DNA from: Chryseobacterium sp. MA9
Lineage (GTDB): Bacteria; Bacteroidota; Bacteroidia; Flavobacteriales; Weeksellaceae
Direction: 5' to 3'
Length of the DNA: 64,000 bases
NCBI RefSeq assembly: GCF_024399315.1
Contig: NZ_CP075170.1
Coordinates: forward strand, 186,001-250,000
Both the position numbers and the translations under genes were made by a program. Positions 29,560 through 39,038 of the stretch are shown here, piece after piece; within the stretch, counting starts at the first letter, position 1, and each line of letters opens with the position of its first letter. The notes under the pieces are model-generated. The model searched no databases. It saw only the letters and a program-made list of their open reading frames with translations, and was not told the DNA's origin.

Positions 29560-29823
29560 TTACGGTAGAATTTCAAACAAATCTCCAAAACACTGCGAGC
29601 CGCTCATTCTTTTTAGATTGTGAGGGCCAGTGGCATCTGTGTAGGTACAAAGAATTCCAGTGTTTGTTGTTTCACAGTTTTTAACTGGTACACAAGTAGG
29701 TTCTCCGAAATTTCCGACTCTGTATCCAATAGTAACTACTTTGGATGAACTTTCGATGTTTGATGCTAATGCACCTCCTGTGCCCATAATTATCAGGGCG
29801 GTAGGAATTAGAAACTTTTTCAT
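29560..29823 (-). CDS. DUF6520-family secreted peptide
   Basis: An 87-aa exported protein. The signal peptide (MKKFLIPTALIIMGTGGALA) is followed by a short mature part with conserved cysteines (PTCVPVKNCETTN ... LCTY ... CFGD). This is the pattern of DUF6520, usually found beside MauE/DoxX membrane proteins in Chryseobacterium. The four cysteines may be targets of thiol exchange through MauE; that is inference. It is the last gene of the operon. Confidence 0.75.
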   Translation of the reverse strand: MKKFLIPTALIIMGTGGALASNIESSSKVVTIGYRVGNFGEPTCVPVKNCETTNTGILCTYTDATGPHNLKRMSGSQCFGDLFEILP

Positions 29824-29852
29824 AATAATTGAAGTTTTTGGTAAATGATTGC

Positions 29853-31364
29853 TTACTCGTTGTTCAGGTTTTCAGCTTCCCCTGTCGTAAAATATTTTAC
29901 ATTGCTTGTTCTGTATCGATAACGGACTAATTTCTTCCCGATAAGAGCATACAGGTATTGATCGGTTACCATAATCTGGGATACAGGTTTGTGATCGATA
30001 TGGTCTATATAAAAGCTCCCTGCATATTCCTGCCGGTCTGTACGATAAATGTCGATTACCGTTGCATTTTTCCAGCGTTCTTTGGGTTCATGTTTTCCCA
30101 TTAAGTGGGATTGGTTAAATAGAAAGGGGCCGTTTGTAGTAATTGCTGAGTTAACCTTTAAGGGGCGGGACTTTAGCTTCATTGTGCCGTCTGAAAGTTT
30201 AACAGGCTCAACCTGTGCTTTTGAAATGGTATCAATGGTTTTCATCTTATCTTTTAACTGCAGACTATTATTCATGATTAGAAATTGGTTTCTGTAAGAA
30301 TACATATAGATAATATTTCCGCTTTTTTGATCAGCGGCCAGCTGGCCGTCTGCATCGAATATTCCGTCAATCTGTTTTTGCAGTAGTTCCTCAGCTAAGC
30401 TGAATTTAGGCTGTTTATTCAGAGCCAGCAGTCCTAACTCATATTCCCCTGTTTCACTGCTTCGGATTCTTAGTGCAAAATGAGAAGAATCTATCACCGC
30501 CAGCTGATTAAAGTATACGTCATTATAGCTGATGGTATGTGCTGAAGAGTCTTTTATTTTTCCTCTGTAGATAATAGGGACGCTGCCGTCATACAGATAA
30601 TAATAAGGTCCCGATACTTTGAACTGTAAATTGGTGTAATTAAAATCAGTATGATCAGGGTGTATTCTCTTTGATTCCGGTGTTTTAAAAATTCTTTCAA
30701 TAGTGGTGAGCAGTAGTGGAAAAGAAGCGTTCCCCAGAAAGACTTTTCCCTGGCTGTTTCCTGCAAAATAATAGTACTCATTGTCCAGCTCCAGGACCTT
30801 ATCCTGGATAATAGGATGAGCCAGAAAACGGCGGGTAAAATTATTTTCTTTTCTAACTGTATTTTCAGAACTTATATATAGCAGGATAACAAGCAGTGAA
30901 CTTATAAAAATCATTACAGCTATTTGTAAGTAAACCTTACTTCTGTATCTTCTTTTAAAATAGATAGAGATAAGGGCAATGACGGCCAATACTACGCAGG
31001 CTATATTAAATAGGAGATGTTCTTTCCAGTCCATCTTTTCCAGAATGCCTCCGCAGGAACAAGGGATTGATTCACTATAGTGTAAGATCAGATAAATGTA
31101 AACAGTAAAACTCATCATCATTCCTAAGGAGAAAAACAAACCTAGCGGCCGTGTACTTCTAATCAGCAGCAGCATGACAATCAATACTTCAACGATAATA
31201 ACCAGGTAGGAGATGGGTCCAGCGTATGCGGTGAGAAGTGGAGACTGGGCAATCTGGATCTGGAAATTTTCAAAATCCAGGATCTTATTAACCGAAGCGT
31301 AGGTAAATAATAATACAAAAAAATAGGTAACCGCTGTGGGTAGTAAGGGAATTAATTTTCTCAT
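29853..31364 (-). CDS. MauE/DoxX-family redox membrane protein
   Basis: The start is taken at MRKLIPLLP (31364), since the upstream extension is not family-like and overlaps the preceding gene. Residues 1-140 hold four transmembrane helices with CSCGG in the loop between the third and fourth, the thiol motif of MauE/DoxX proteins. A further helix near 155-175 leads to a large extracytoplasmic domain (about 180-503) that looks like repeats of beta-strands. It probably moves electrons for disulfide chemistry of exported partners such as the DUF6520 peptide. Confidence 0.8.
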   Translation of the reverse strand: MRKLIPLLPTAVTYFFVLLFTYASVNKILDFENFQIQIAQSPLLTAYAGPISYLVIIVEVLIVMLLLIRSTRPLGLFFSLGMMMSFTVYIYLILHYSESIPCSCGGILEKMDWKEHLLFNIACVVLAVIALISIYFKRRYRSKVYLQIAVMIFISSLLVILLYISSENTVRKENNFTRRFLAHPIIQDKVLELDNEYYYFAGNSQGKVFLGNASFPLLLTTIERIFKTPESKRIHPDHTDFNYTNLQFKVSGPYYYLYDGSVPIIYRGKIKDSSAHTISYNDVYFNQLAVIDSSHFALRIRSSETGEYELGLLALNKQPKFSLAEELLQKQIDGIFDADGQLAADQKSGNIIYMYSYRNQFLIMNNSLQLKDKMKTIDTISKAQVEPVKLSDGTMKLKSRPLKVNSAITTNGPFLFNQSHLMGKHEPKERWKNATVIDIYRTDRQEYAGSFYIDHIDHKPVSQIMVTDQYLYALIGKKLVRYRYRTSNVKYFTTGEAENLNNE

Positions 31365-31374
31365 GGTAATTAGT

Positions 31375-31548
31375 TCAGTATTGATATAATAAGATCCATA
31401 CAACCTTTACTCCGCAGTATTCCGGCATCGTTGTTTTCTCCGAAATAGTTATTATTGTCGTAAAAGTTCCTTTGTTTTTCCAAACTCCGCTGACTGGACA
31501 TAATTGTCCGGATGCTGCGGTTACAGGTAATTTCACTTTGGTGCTCAT
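31375..31548 (-). CDS. Small 57-aa protein coupled to upstream lipoprotein
   Basis: This 57-aa frame starts at an ATG overlapping the lipoprotein stop as ATGA, the classic sign of translational coupling. It reads MSTKVKLPVTAASG then QLCPVSGVWKNKG and MPEYCGVKVVW, ending LLYQY. The CP-x-SG-x-W and P-x-Y-x-G pattern resembles small YjzC-like proteins. A longer frame in another phase covers the same DNA but has a poor composition. It ends 10 bp before the MauE start. Confidence 0.65.
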   Translation of the reverse strand: MSTKVKLPVTAASGQLCPVSGVWKNKGTFTTIITISEKTTMPEYCGVKVVWILLYQY

Positions 31549-31772
31549 TTCCTCTCATTATAGATTCCTGGAGGTCTCCAATGATCACGGTCTTTAGGTG
31601 GATCAGTATCTTTATAAGTAGTACTGTCTGCCTTGGCTGAAAAAGTACTGTAGTTTTGAATGTTTTCATTCATTTCTTCCATGTCTTCAGTAGAGGTAAG
31701 ATCGTTTGGATGACAGGAAAATAACAGTAATGAGAATATAATTCCCATAGAAATATAAATTGCATTCTTCAT
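31545..31772 (-). CDS. Small lipoprotein, first gene of MauE operon
   Basis: Starting at MKNAIYISMG, this 75-aa protein has a lipobox LLLFSC, then an acidic linker and a tail DPPKDRDHWRPPG. It is unrecognised but probably surface-anchored. It overlaps the 57-aa gene by 4 bp and heads the operon with MauE/DoxX and DUF6520. The frame is open upstream, but only this start gives a proper signal. Confidence 0.65.
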   Translation of the reverse strand: MKNAIYISMGIIFSLLLFSCHPNDLTSTEDMEEMNENIQNYSTFSAKADSTTYKDTDPPKDRDHWRPPGIYNERK

Positions 31773-32020
31773 GATTTGGGATTTAAAAATTAATAATCCC
31801 GGCCGGTTTTCTCTAGAATTCTGAGAACGAATGTAGGACAAGTATTTGCTGAAAAAAAAGATGTTTTGGGCTGATTTATAAAAAATATATGGCCGTTTTG
31901 TAAATTAATTCAGCCTTTGTTTAGAGTTTAATTATTTGATAATCAGTTATTTGTTTTGTGTTTTGTCAGTGGTAAAATTCCCTGTGCGTTGAAATAGTTT
32001 TATTCCTGTTTCATTTTACG

Positions 32021-32028
32021 TACTTTTG
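32021..32028 (+). promoter_or_regulatory. -7 promoter box for TPR-AraC regulator
   Basis: TACTTTTG matches TAnnTTTG and lies 50 bp before the start of the regulator. A -33 TTG at ideal distance was not found; the nearest lies 29 bases upstream. Confidence 0.4.
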
Positions 32029-32077
32029 AATAATATTCATCAGATCTTAAAAATTTATTAATAAAACTTTTTCCGTT

Positions 32078-33727
32078 TTGAAAAAAGCAATATTTCTTTT
32101 CATGTGTATTGGTGTTTTAATGAATGGTCAGAAATTTTCAGACTATAGAGCACGGTATGATAATTTTGATGAAAATGACAGCCATGCCATGGAATTTGTT
32201 GATGTCTATATCAGGGAAGCGAAAAAAGTAAAGAATTATAAAGAACTTTCACAGGCTTACCGGGATGCAGTCTATTTCAGCAAAGAAAAAAAACTTATGT
32301 ATGCAGACAGTGTAATAGGGGCTGCTTCCTTAGCAAAGGATTCTGACGTAATCGGTAATGCCTACTTAACTAAAGGAAGTATCTATTATTTTACGCTGCG
32401 GAAATACCAAAAAGCTTTGGACGAATATCTGAGAGCATGGGCTTATCTTGAAAACTCTAAAGACTCATATCTGTACCACAAGAATCTGTATCATATTGGG
32501 GTAGTTAAAAGTTACCTGGGATATTATGAAGAAGCCTATAAAATCTTTTCAAAATGCCGCCAGTACTATAATACACAGAACGCTTCGGAAACACAGCCTA
32601 ATCTTCGGCATAACCGGAAGAGGGGATACCTAAACAGTCTTAATCAGATGAGTATATGTCTGATACTCTTGTTCAGGTATAAGGATGCTGAACCATTGGT
32701 ATCGGAAGGTCTTCAGCAATCTGCTAATGATAAGGATTTTGACCTCGAAAGAAGCTATTTCTATAAACTGAAAGCCATACTGGGGTACTTGGAAAGAAAT
32801 GATCGGGAAGCCTTAGCAGATTTTAATACGGCACTGGCAGGTATTGAAAAAGTGAATGATTTTACGAATGTTTCGGTTATTTATTATTTGAAAGGTAAAA
32901 TTCTGCTCAGAAATAACCAGGATCAGCAGGGTGTTGGTTATCTTAAAAAAGTAGATTCGATCTTTCAGCAAAACAGCTTTGTATTGCCTGCGACCAGAGA
33001 AACGTATGAACTGCTTATCGATTATTACAGAAATAATACAGACCCTAAAAAAGAACTTTATTATACGAATCAGCTGTTGAAATTTGATAAAATATTATCA
33101 GCAGATTTTAAGTATTTGTCTACTAAGATTCATAAGGAATATGATACAAAAGTACTGATTGAGTCAAAGAAAAAATTAGAAAATACCTCGCGCTTCGGAT
33201 ACGCCATAGCAGCATTCTGTCTGATTGGGCTTTTAGTGATTTCTGGAGTTGGCTATCAAAGAATATGGAAAAAGAGAAAAGGAGAGTTAGTGAGGACTCA
33301 GGCAGTGATGGAAATTTCTGGTGAAGAATCTCAGGAAACCAATTCTGTTAAATCTTTCAAATTGCCAGAACATCTGGTTGCGGATATTTTAAATAAACTG
33401 AAGCATATGGAAGAAAAGAACTTTTATCTTGAAAAAGGGTTGACACAAAGTCAATTGGCTAAGAAACTAAAAACCAATACTGCATATCTCTCTGCGATTA
33501 TTAATGAGCATAAAGGCTGTAATTTTAATACCTACATTAACCGATTGAGGATTATGTATGCCAAAGAAATGCTGACTAATGATCCTCTTTGGCGAAAATA
33601 TGCTATTGATGATATTTCCAGAGAATGCGGTTTCTCAAATAGATCAAATTTTTCAAAATTGTTTCTGGAAATGACTGCGATGAGCCCCGTTGAATTTATC
33701 AGGAAAATCGAACAGGGGGTTGAATAA
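32078..33727 (+). CDS. TPR sensor with AraC-type DNA-binding domain
   Basis: A 549-aa membrane-bound regulator. It starts at a TTG, which gives a good signal peptide (KKAIFLFMCIGVLMNGQ). TPR-like helices span about 40-350, a transmembrane helix lies at about 371-392 (GYAIAAFCLIGLLVISG), and the C-terminus (about 440-545) is an AraC-type double HTH (SQLAKKLKTNTAYLSAIINE ... ISRECGFSNRSNFSKLF). It is divergent from the lipoprotein-MauE operon, which it may regulate. Confidence 0.85.
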   Translation: MKKAIFLFMCIGVLMNGQKFSDYRARYDNFDENDSHAMEFVDVYIREAKKVKNYKELSQAYRDAVYFSKEKKLMYADSVIGAASLAKDSDVIGNAYLTKGSIYYFTLRKYQKALDEYLRAWAYLENSKDSYLYHKNLYHIGVVKSYLGYYEEAYKIFSKCRQYYNTQNASETQPNLRHNRKRGYLNSLNQMSICLILLFRYKDAEPLVSEGLQQSANDKDFDLERSYFYKLKAILGYLERNDREALADFNTALAGIEKVNDFTNVSVIYYLKGKILLRNNQDQQGVGYLKKVDSIFQQNSFVLPATRETYELLIDYYRNNTDPKKELYYTNQLLKFDKILSADFKYLSTKIHKEYDTKVLIESKKKLENTSRFGYAIAAFCLIGLLVISGVGYQRIWKKRKGELVRTQAVMEISGEESQETNSVKSFKLPEHLVADILNKLKHMEEKNFYLEKGLTQSQLAKKLKTNTAYLSAIINEHKGCNFNTYINRLRIMYAKEMLTNDPLWRKYAIDDISRECGFSNRSNFSKLFLEMTAMSPVEFIRKIEQGVE

Positions 33728-33793
33728 TAAGTTGATAATATAAGGGTTGAGAGGTGGCTGATTTTATTTTTGTACCTTTTTATGTAAAAAAAT

Positions 33794-34645
33794 ATGGAAT
33801 CTCAGTTGTTTTTTAAAAAGTGTGAAAAATTACTAGCCCTGCTGGATAAAAAATTGGACAGGATTGAGTTTGAAAATAGTGAAGACAGGATAGGATGCTG
33901 TGAAAAATCGCTAATGGAGATTGATATTGCGATTAGAGATATTAAATCAATGGTAGTTGTCCTCAAGTTTTCGGCAGCAGGAGATGAAATCCATTTCTTT
34001 AAGGAACTCAAGCCTCTTTTTATTTCCCGCTTTATCTATTATTCAAGACTGTTATCCATTGAGGCAGCAAAACCGAATGCAGGGCAGTTAAGTATTAAAG
34101 AGTACTATCACTGCGAACTGGAGGTGCTAAAAGATTTTTATCAGGAGCATATTGATTTTTATGAGTATTACAGGAGAAAAGCGGCATTTCTGGATCACAA
34201 ATATTTTGTCCGCAGTCAATTTGACCTTAAAACAAAGCTCGAATCGGGATTGTATAACTATGATGAAAAGTTCGCCACTTCCCATGACCACTTAGTTGCC
34301 CAGATTCTGGCTAACGACCGCCTGGAGAAATATCTTTTGAAATCTATAAGCGAAGCCGAAGGATATGTTTTTGAAAAGATAAATGATCAGTCTCCATTGG
34401 ATTGGTCTTCTTCAAAGTCCGGATTGGTTGAACTTTTATATGCCCTTCATCAAACACGTTGCTTTAACGGTGGAAATATTGAATTTAGTGAGGTAATACG
34501 CTTTACTGAAAGATCGCTGAATGTCAGTTTGGGGAATTTTTACAAAACACTCCATGAAATCAAGAACCGTAAAATAAACAGGACCAAATTTCTTCAGCTT
34601 TTAAATGATAATCTGAATCAGGCATTTTTGGATTCAGACCGCTGA
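33794..34645 (+). CDS. rteC: RteC-family protein (ICE regulation)
   Basis: A 283-aa protein with the RteC pattern: an N-terminal helical part, FFKELKPLFISRFIYYSRLL near 75-95, a helical middle (EYYHCELEVLKDFYQEHIDFYEYYR), and a C-terminal part ending in DNA-binding-like helices (LNVSLGNFYKTLHEIKNRK). RteC activates excision genes in CTnDOT-type elements. An excisionase-like gene follows. A TATTTTTG box at 33765-33772 with TTG at 33747 may be its promoter. Confidence 0.88.
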   Translation: MESQLFFKKCEKLLALLDKKLDRIEFENSEDRIGCCEKSLMEIDIAIRDIKSMVVVLKFSAAGDEIHFFKELKPLFISRFIYYSRLLSIEAAKPNAGQLSIKEYYHCELEVLKDFYQEHIDFYEYYRRKAAFLDHKYFVRSQFDLKTKLESGLYNYDEKFATSHDHLVAQILANDRLEKYLLKSISEAEGYVFEKINDQSPLDWSSSKSGLVELLYALHQTRCFNGGNIEFSEVIRFTERSLNVSLGNFYKTLHEIKNRKINRTKFLQLLNDNLNQAFLDSDR

Positions 34646-34754
34646 ATTTGACTTCTATTATTTTTTAGCATAAAATCTTTCGGTAGTTACGAATGCCTAC
34701 CGAAGGAATTTCTATGTAAAGCCTAAACTTTGTTCTACTAATAAAAAAAATATC

Positions 34755-35051
34755 ATGAATATTGATAGAATAGAATTTATGGCTTGGATGGAGAGAATTA
34801 TGACAAGATTTGATATCCTTCATGAAAAAATAAGCACAAAACAAAATGAACTGTCTTCTATTGATGGTGAGCAGTTACTGGATAACCAGGAAGTACTTCA
34901 GATGCTTAAAATCAGTTCACGGTCACTACAGCGTTACCGGTCAGACAAAAAACTGCCGTACTATACGATAAGCGGTAAATTATATTATAAGCTTTCTGAT
35001 GTTCATCAGCTGATCAGAAACAGTTTTAATAAATCTTCCGGATATTATTAG
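34755..35051 (+). CDS. Excisionase-like HTH protein
   Basis: A 98-aa protein. After a helical N-terminus, residues 45-90 form a MerR/excisionase-type winged helix (LLDNQEVLQMLKISSRSLQR ... YTISGKLYYKLSDV). Genes of this type follow RteC in Bacteroidetes conjugative elements and direct excision. It lies about 110 bp after rteC. Confidence 0.85.
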   Translation: MNIDRIEFMAWMERIMTRFDILHEKISTKQNELSSIDGEQLLDNQEVLQMLKISSRSLQRYRSDKKLPYYTISGKLYYKLSDVHQLIRNSFNKSSGYY

Positions 35052-35670
35052 GATAGTCTGTAATATAAATAACATTGATTTGATATCGGCCTTTTATGGC
35101 TTCTTTCTACCAGATTCGATAGCCTATAGTGTTCGTGAAAATATTTGCGAAAAACCGATTAAATAATCTCAAAAACCGATAAAATGAAAAAAAATAAGAT
35201 TTTAATCGCTACATACACAGAGGAAATACAAATGAGTGATTTTTGTTCACTTTATTTTATTTCTTGTAGTAAATGTAATAGCATTCCATTTTTATATTTA
35301 CTACTTTGGTACTTTATTTTTTTAATGGTTATGGCAGTATATTATGTTTATGATAATGAATTATATATAATATTCAATATATGTTGATATTTTTGTTATA
35401 TTTGATTGAAAAATTAATAAGCAAAATATGAAAACAACATTCTAACCCATGTGTACTTTAGCATTCCTTTATTGATATCACAGTCGTACTATTGAAGAAT
35501 ATTATTTTTTAATACTTCAATTTAATATAACGAGGTAGAAATCGGGAAATGATTAATCTGCTTACCCCATATCAATGGTGACATATCTAAACTTTTTATG
35601 ATCACTTTCAGCAAATAATTTTCAATAACAATAATAACACCTATGAAACACCTAAAAACAATTTATTATC
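35052..35670. other. AT-rich intergenic region after ICE regulatory genes
   Basis: No convincing gene. A 67-codon frame at 35184 has poor composition. A TATATTTG box lies at 35397-35404 and an ATTGAAG/CTTCAAT inverted repeat at about 35493-35522. A short ATG leader (MKHLKTIYYHE) at 35643 is conserved before the paralogous gene at 61593. Confidence 0.35.
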
Positions 35671-36072
35671 ATGAAAAAACTATTACTACAAATATTTTTA
35701 GGACTAGCTTTAGCTACTCTTATAATAACAGCATGTAAACACCCTGAAGAAAAATTCAATACTGCAGTTGACCGCCCCGCAGAAACAAATATCAAAGGGA
35801 GTATAAAAGATATTTTTGTTAATGAACTTGGAGATAATATAGAGGTTACAATAAATAATACCACCAATACAGCAATCATACATTTGGACGGAAAAACATA
35901 TAAGCTGAGAAAAAGTACTGATTTGCCCAATTACAATGCTTCTAATGACGAATATCAATACTCTAACATCAAAGGAGAAATCACTTTTTTGAAAAAAGAT
36001 TTTGACATGGTTCTCTTTCATTATAATCCCAAACCTGAAAAAGAGAAATCCACAAGAATGGCTTCTTATTAA
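35671..36072 (+). CDS. Small lipoprotein, paralogue of the gene at 61593
   Basis: A 133-aa lipoprotein with lipobox IITAC (C near 22). The mature part has VTINNTTNTAIIHLDGKTY, then a proline and asparagine linker, then IKGEITFLKKDFDMVLFHY, and ends KSTRMASY. The beta-strand pattern vaguely recalls MliC-type lysozyme inhibitors but without conserved cysteines. It is a close paralogue of the protein at 61593. Confidence 0.7.
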   Translation: MKKLLLQIFLGLALATLIITACKHPEEKFNTAVDRPAETNIKGSIKDIFVNELGDNIEVTINNTTNTAIIHLDGKTYKLRKSTDLPNYNASNDEYQYSNIKGEITFLKKDFDMVLFHYNPKPEKEKSTRMASY

Positions 36073-36661
36073 TAACGTTTACAGTAAGACATAATCTTTC
36101 TTTTAAATAGATTTTAATCTTTAAAAACTAATAAACCTACATGTAAAAAACTTTTCTTTATTTCATATAATAATCCCAATAACAACATTTTCAGCTTTTG
36201 CATCAACCCATCTTAATTTGAGGAATATGATAAGTATTTATGTTCCTTTAAATAGGAGTTATTAAGTTGCTGTAATTGTAAGATTGAGAATGATGAATTT
36301 ACAAAACACAACCAGAGAATACTCTTATTCCATTTTTTAGCCTGCTAAATATAGAGTATGAAGATGCGGTTCTAAACACACAAATAGAAAATCAAATACA
36401 TTTTATTTGAAAAGTTATAACAGTTTGGTTTTATTAGATTACTTAATAAGAAAATGATTATTGCAAAATGAAAAAAACAATGTAAGAATTGTTGCGTTGT
36501 TGTTTTTTGAAGTCTTGATAATAAACTTTAATATCCAAACTAAAATACCAGTTAGCGTATCAGGAAGAAATGTTCATCCTAATTTGGAAGGTTTCCTACA
36601 TTTTTCTAACAGCCTTTCTTTAGAATAATATTTTTATTTAAATCACAATTGCTTTAATATT
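36073..36661. other. AT-rich intergenic region
   Basis: About 590 bases without a gene. I see no promoter box that stands out and no strong hairpin. Confidence 0.35.
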
Positions 36662-39037
36662 ATGAAGAAAATTTTATCAATAACCCTTTTATTCATATGG
36701 CTTTTTTGTATGGGTAAAAACTCTGATCTTGTTTTTGTTGATGCGTCACTCAATCACTTTCCTGTAATCAAATTAGAAAAAGATCAAAATTTATTTCATC
36801 TTTTTTCTCATGGAAAACCAGGCCGTCTTTTTATCAATGGAGAATGGTTGGGAAAAGAAAAACTGTTTGAGTTTCTTAAAAAGAAAATCAATGGCAAAAA
36901 AGAACTATTAATCTATGGATGTGAATTTGCGAAAGGGAAGGAAGGAGTAGAAGCTGTCACATATCTGGAAAAAAAATTAAAAGTCAAAATCTCCGCTTCT
37001 ACCGATATTACAGGTTATAACGGAAATTGGATTCTTGAGTACGGCAAAAGTTCACATGCATTACAGATTCCCTCTTATTGCGGGGATCTTCAGCTTGATA
37101 ATATTCACTATCTAAATCCTGTTGTATTTACTAATTATACATTAGATATTACACAAGAATATATTTATCTCTCTACACCATCAATATCAGCAATTAATGT
37201 GTCAGTAAACTTTGCTTCCGGAATAGGTTCACCCAGAATGTCTGTTTTAGATCTTACTACTAATATAGCTACTATTGTAACAAACGGTTCAATTACCCTG
37301 GATAATGCACAACCAAAAAGAATAAGCTTTGTTAATACTTCTGATCTCATTATTGCTCCCGGACAGTCGCCAATTACGCTTCCTTCGGTAAATGCAGGAA
37401 CCATTATTTCAGGTAATGCAGCAGGATTGGTATTTACATCAACCGGTAATTTTTACGTTAACTATCGTGGAAGGCATACAAACCATGCGGGAACAGTGCT
37501 TACAAAAGGCCGAGCTGCATTGGGAACTGAATTTCGCTGGGGGGGAGCTCCCACACAAAATACTACGGCAACTGCAGATGTTGGGAATATTCTTTCCGTA
37601 ATGGCTACAGATGATAATACAAATATAGAAATCTCAAACCTTAAGCCCGGTATGGAATTTCTTAATGGAAGCTCTTCCACGCCTCTTATAGGTAACTCAT
37701 TTTACAGGTCTTTACAGAAAGGGGAAACTTTTATACTGTATGCTCCTGTAAAAACAGGTGGAGCTACCATTCAGGATACAGGATGGATAGGAGCAAAGAT
37801 TGTTTCAAATAAAAATGTAAGTGTTATTGTTGGTGGGCTTATGATGCTGGGAGCTGCGGGAACTGCCAGAGATTTTGGGTTGGATCAATTGGTTCCGGTA
37901 AATCAGATTGGTCTTGAATATATTGTAATGCAGGGAGCGGGTGGAAATAATGAAAGAGTAATTGTAGTTGCTACTGCAGATAATACAACAGTTTCTTTAA
38001 ATGGATCGGGAACTCCCCTTACTACACTGGCTAATGCCGGTGATTATGCCATTATCAATGCCGCGGGTAATTTTAATGCTAATGGGAATATGTTTATAAA
38101 GACTAGTAAACCGTCATATGTCTATCATAAAATTTACGGAAGTTCAGGAGGAGCTACTAATAATATAGTTGTTGTAGCACCTTTATCGTGTTTTGGACAG
38201 AATGAAATTGATTTAATTCCTGATGCTCATAAAATTGGAAATACAGGCTACGACAATACTACTTTATCTGTTCTTACAACAACAGGCAATACGCCTACTG
38301 TCACAATAAACGGAGCTCCGGTAACACCAACGCAAATAGCGGCGTCTGTTGACGGAAATGCAGATTGGGTAAGCTATCGTTATCTGATTGGTGATGCTGT
38401 TAATAACGTAAAAAATGTAAGGGTAACTTCTACAGGAATCATCCAGGCTGATTTGCTGGGAGCAGATACGAATGCGGGTTTTGGAGGTTATTTTTCAGGA
38501 TTCGGAACAAGCCCTATTGTTAATATCAGCCTTAGTACTCCTTATCCGCAAGCCTGTATTGGACAATCTACATTATCTGTAGCAGCAGGATTAGGGACAT
38601 ATCAGTGGTTTAAGAACGGAGTTGCTATTCCTACAGCTATAAATAATACATATACCCTTCCTGTTACGGATACTTCTCCGGCAGAATATAGTATTGTAGT
38701 AACTACTTTGGGGGGCTGTACTATTGATTCGAACTTTGTGACCAGCGATACATGCCCATGTTCTAAACCAGGTGCAGTAGGGACACCAAATTCAGGGACA
38801 AAAGTAGGGATTTCCATACGAGACGTAAGAAGCTCAGCCAACTGGCCCCTGGATGTTAATAATGGTTTTATTACGCTGGAAAGTAATAATAAAGGACTTG
38901 TTATTACCAGAATCAGTGACCCTGAAACAGCAATTGCACAACCGGTGGAAGGAATGATCGTTTATGATATTGATGACAACTGTATCAAGCTTTACAATGG
39001 AACATCCTGGAATTGTATACAACAAACATGTAACTAA
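36662..39037 (+). CDS. Secreted DUF4347 / IgGFc-binding-like surface protein
   Basis: A 791-aa exported protein. After the signal (to about 18), residues 22-130 form a DUF4347 domain with SHGKPG (H50) and LLIYGCEFAKG (C87), which resembles a caspase-like His/Cys pair. The middle (about 150-620) fits the IgGFc-binding-protein N-terminal domain (LDQLVPVNQIGLEYIVM). An Ig-like segment with QWFKNG follows, and the C-terminal 100 aa end in EGMIVYDIDDNCIKLYNG. That tail is shared with the protein at 59044. The gene at 39039 follows after 1 bp. Confidence 0.8.
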   Translation: MKKILSITLLFIWLFCMGKNSDLVFVDASLNHFPVIKLEKDQNLFHLFSHGKPGRLFINGEWLGKEKLFEFLKKKINGKKELLIYGCEFAKGKEGVEAVTYLEKKLKVKISASTDITGYNGNWILEYGKSSHALQIPSYCGDLQLDNIHYLNPVVFTNYTLDITQEYIYLSTPSISAINVSVNFASGIGSPRMSVLDLTTNIATIVTNGSITLDNAQPKRISFVNTSDLIIAPGQSPITLPSVNAGTIISGNAAGLVFTSTGNFYVNYRGRHTNHAGTVLTKGRAALGTEFRWGGAPTQNTTATADVGNILSVMATDDNTNIEISNLKPGMEFLNGSSSTPLIGNSFYRSLQKGETFILYAPVKTGGATIQDTGWIGAKIVSNKNVSVIVGGLMMLGAAGTARDFGLDQLVPVNQIGLEYIVMQGAGGNNERVIVVATADNTTVSLNGSGTPLTTLANAGDYAIINAAGNFNANGNMFIKTSKPSYVYHKIYGSSGGATNNIVVVAPLSCFGQNEIDLIPDAHKIGNTGYDNTTLSVLTTTGNTPTVTINGAPVTPTQIAASVDGNADWVSYRYLIGDAVNNVKNVRVTSTGIIQADLLGADTNAGFGGYFSGFGTSPIVNISLSTPYPQACIGQSTLSVAAGLGTYQWFKNGVAIPTAINNTYTLPVTDTSPAEYSIVVTTLGGCTIDSNFVTSDTCPCSKPGAVGTPNSGTKVGISIRDVRSSANWPLDVNNGFITLESNNKGLVITRISDPETAIAQPVEGMIVYDIDDNCIKLYNGTSWNCIQQTCN

Positions 39038-39038
39038 A

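Noticed and set aside
31370..31669. 99-codon minus-strand frame overlapping the small lipoprotein
   Set aside because: It overlaps two better frames; the 57-aa frame in another phase has an ATGA-coupled start and a more protein-like composition.
35184..35387. 67-codon open frame after the excisionase-like gene
   Set aside because: Composition is unlike a protein start, without family resemblance, and the region is strongly AT-rich; a chance frame is more likely.
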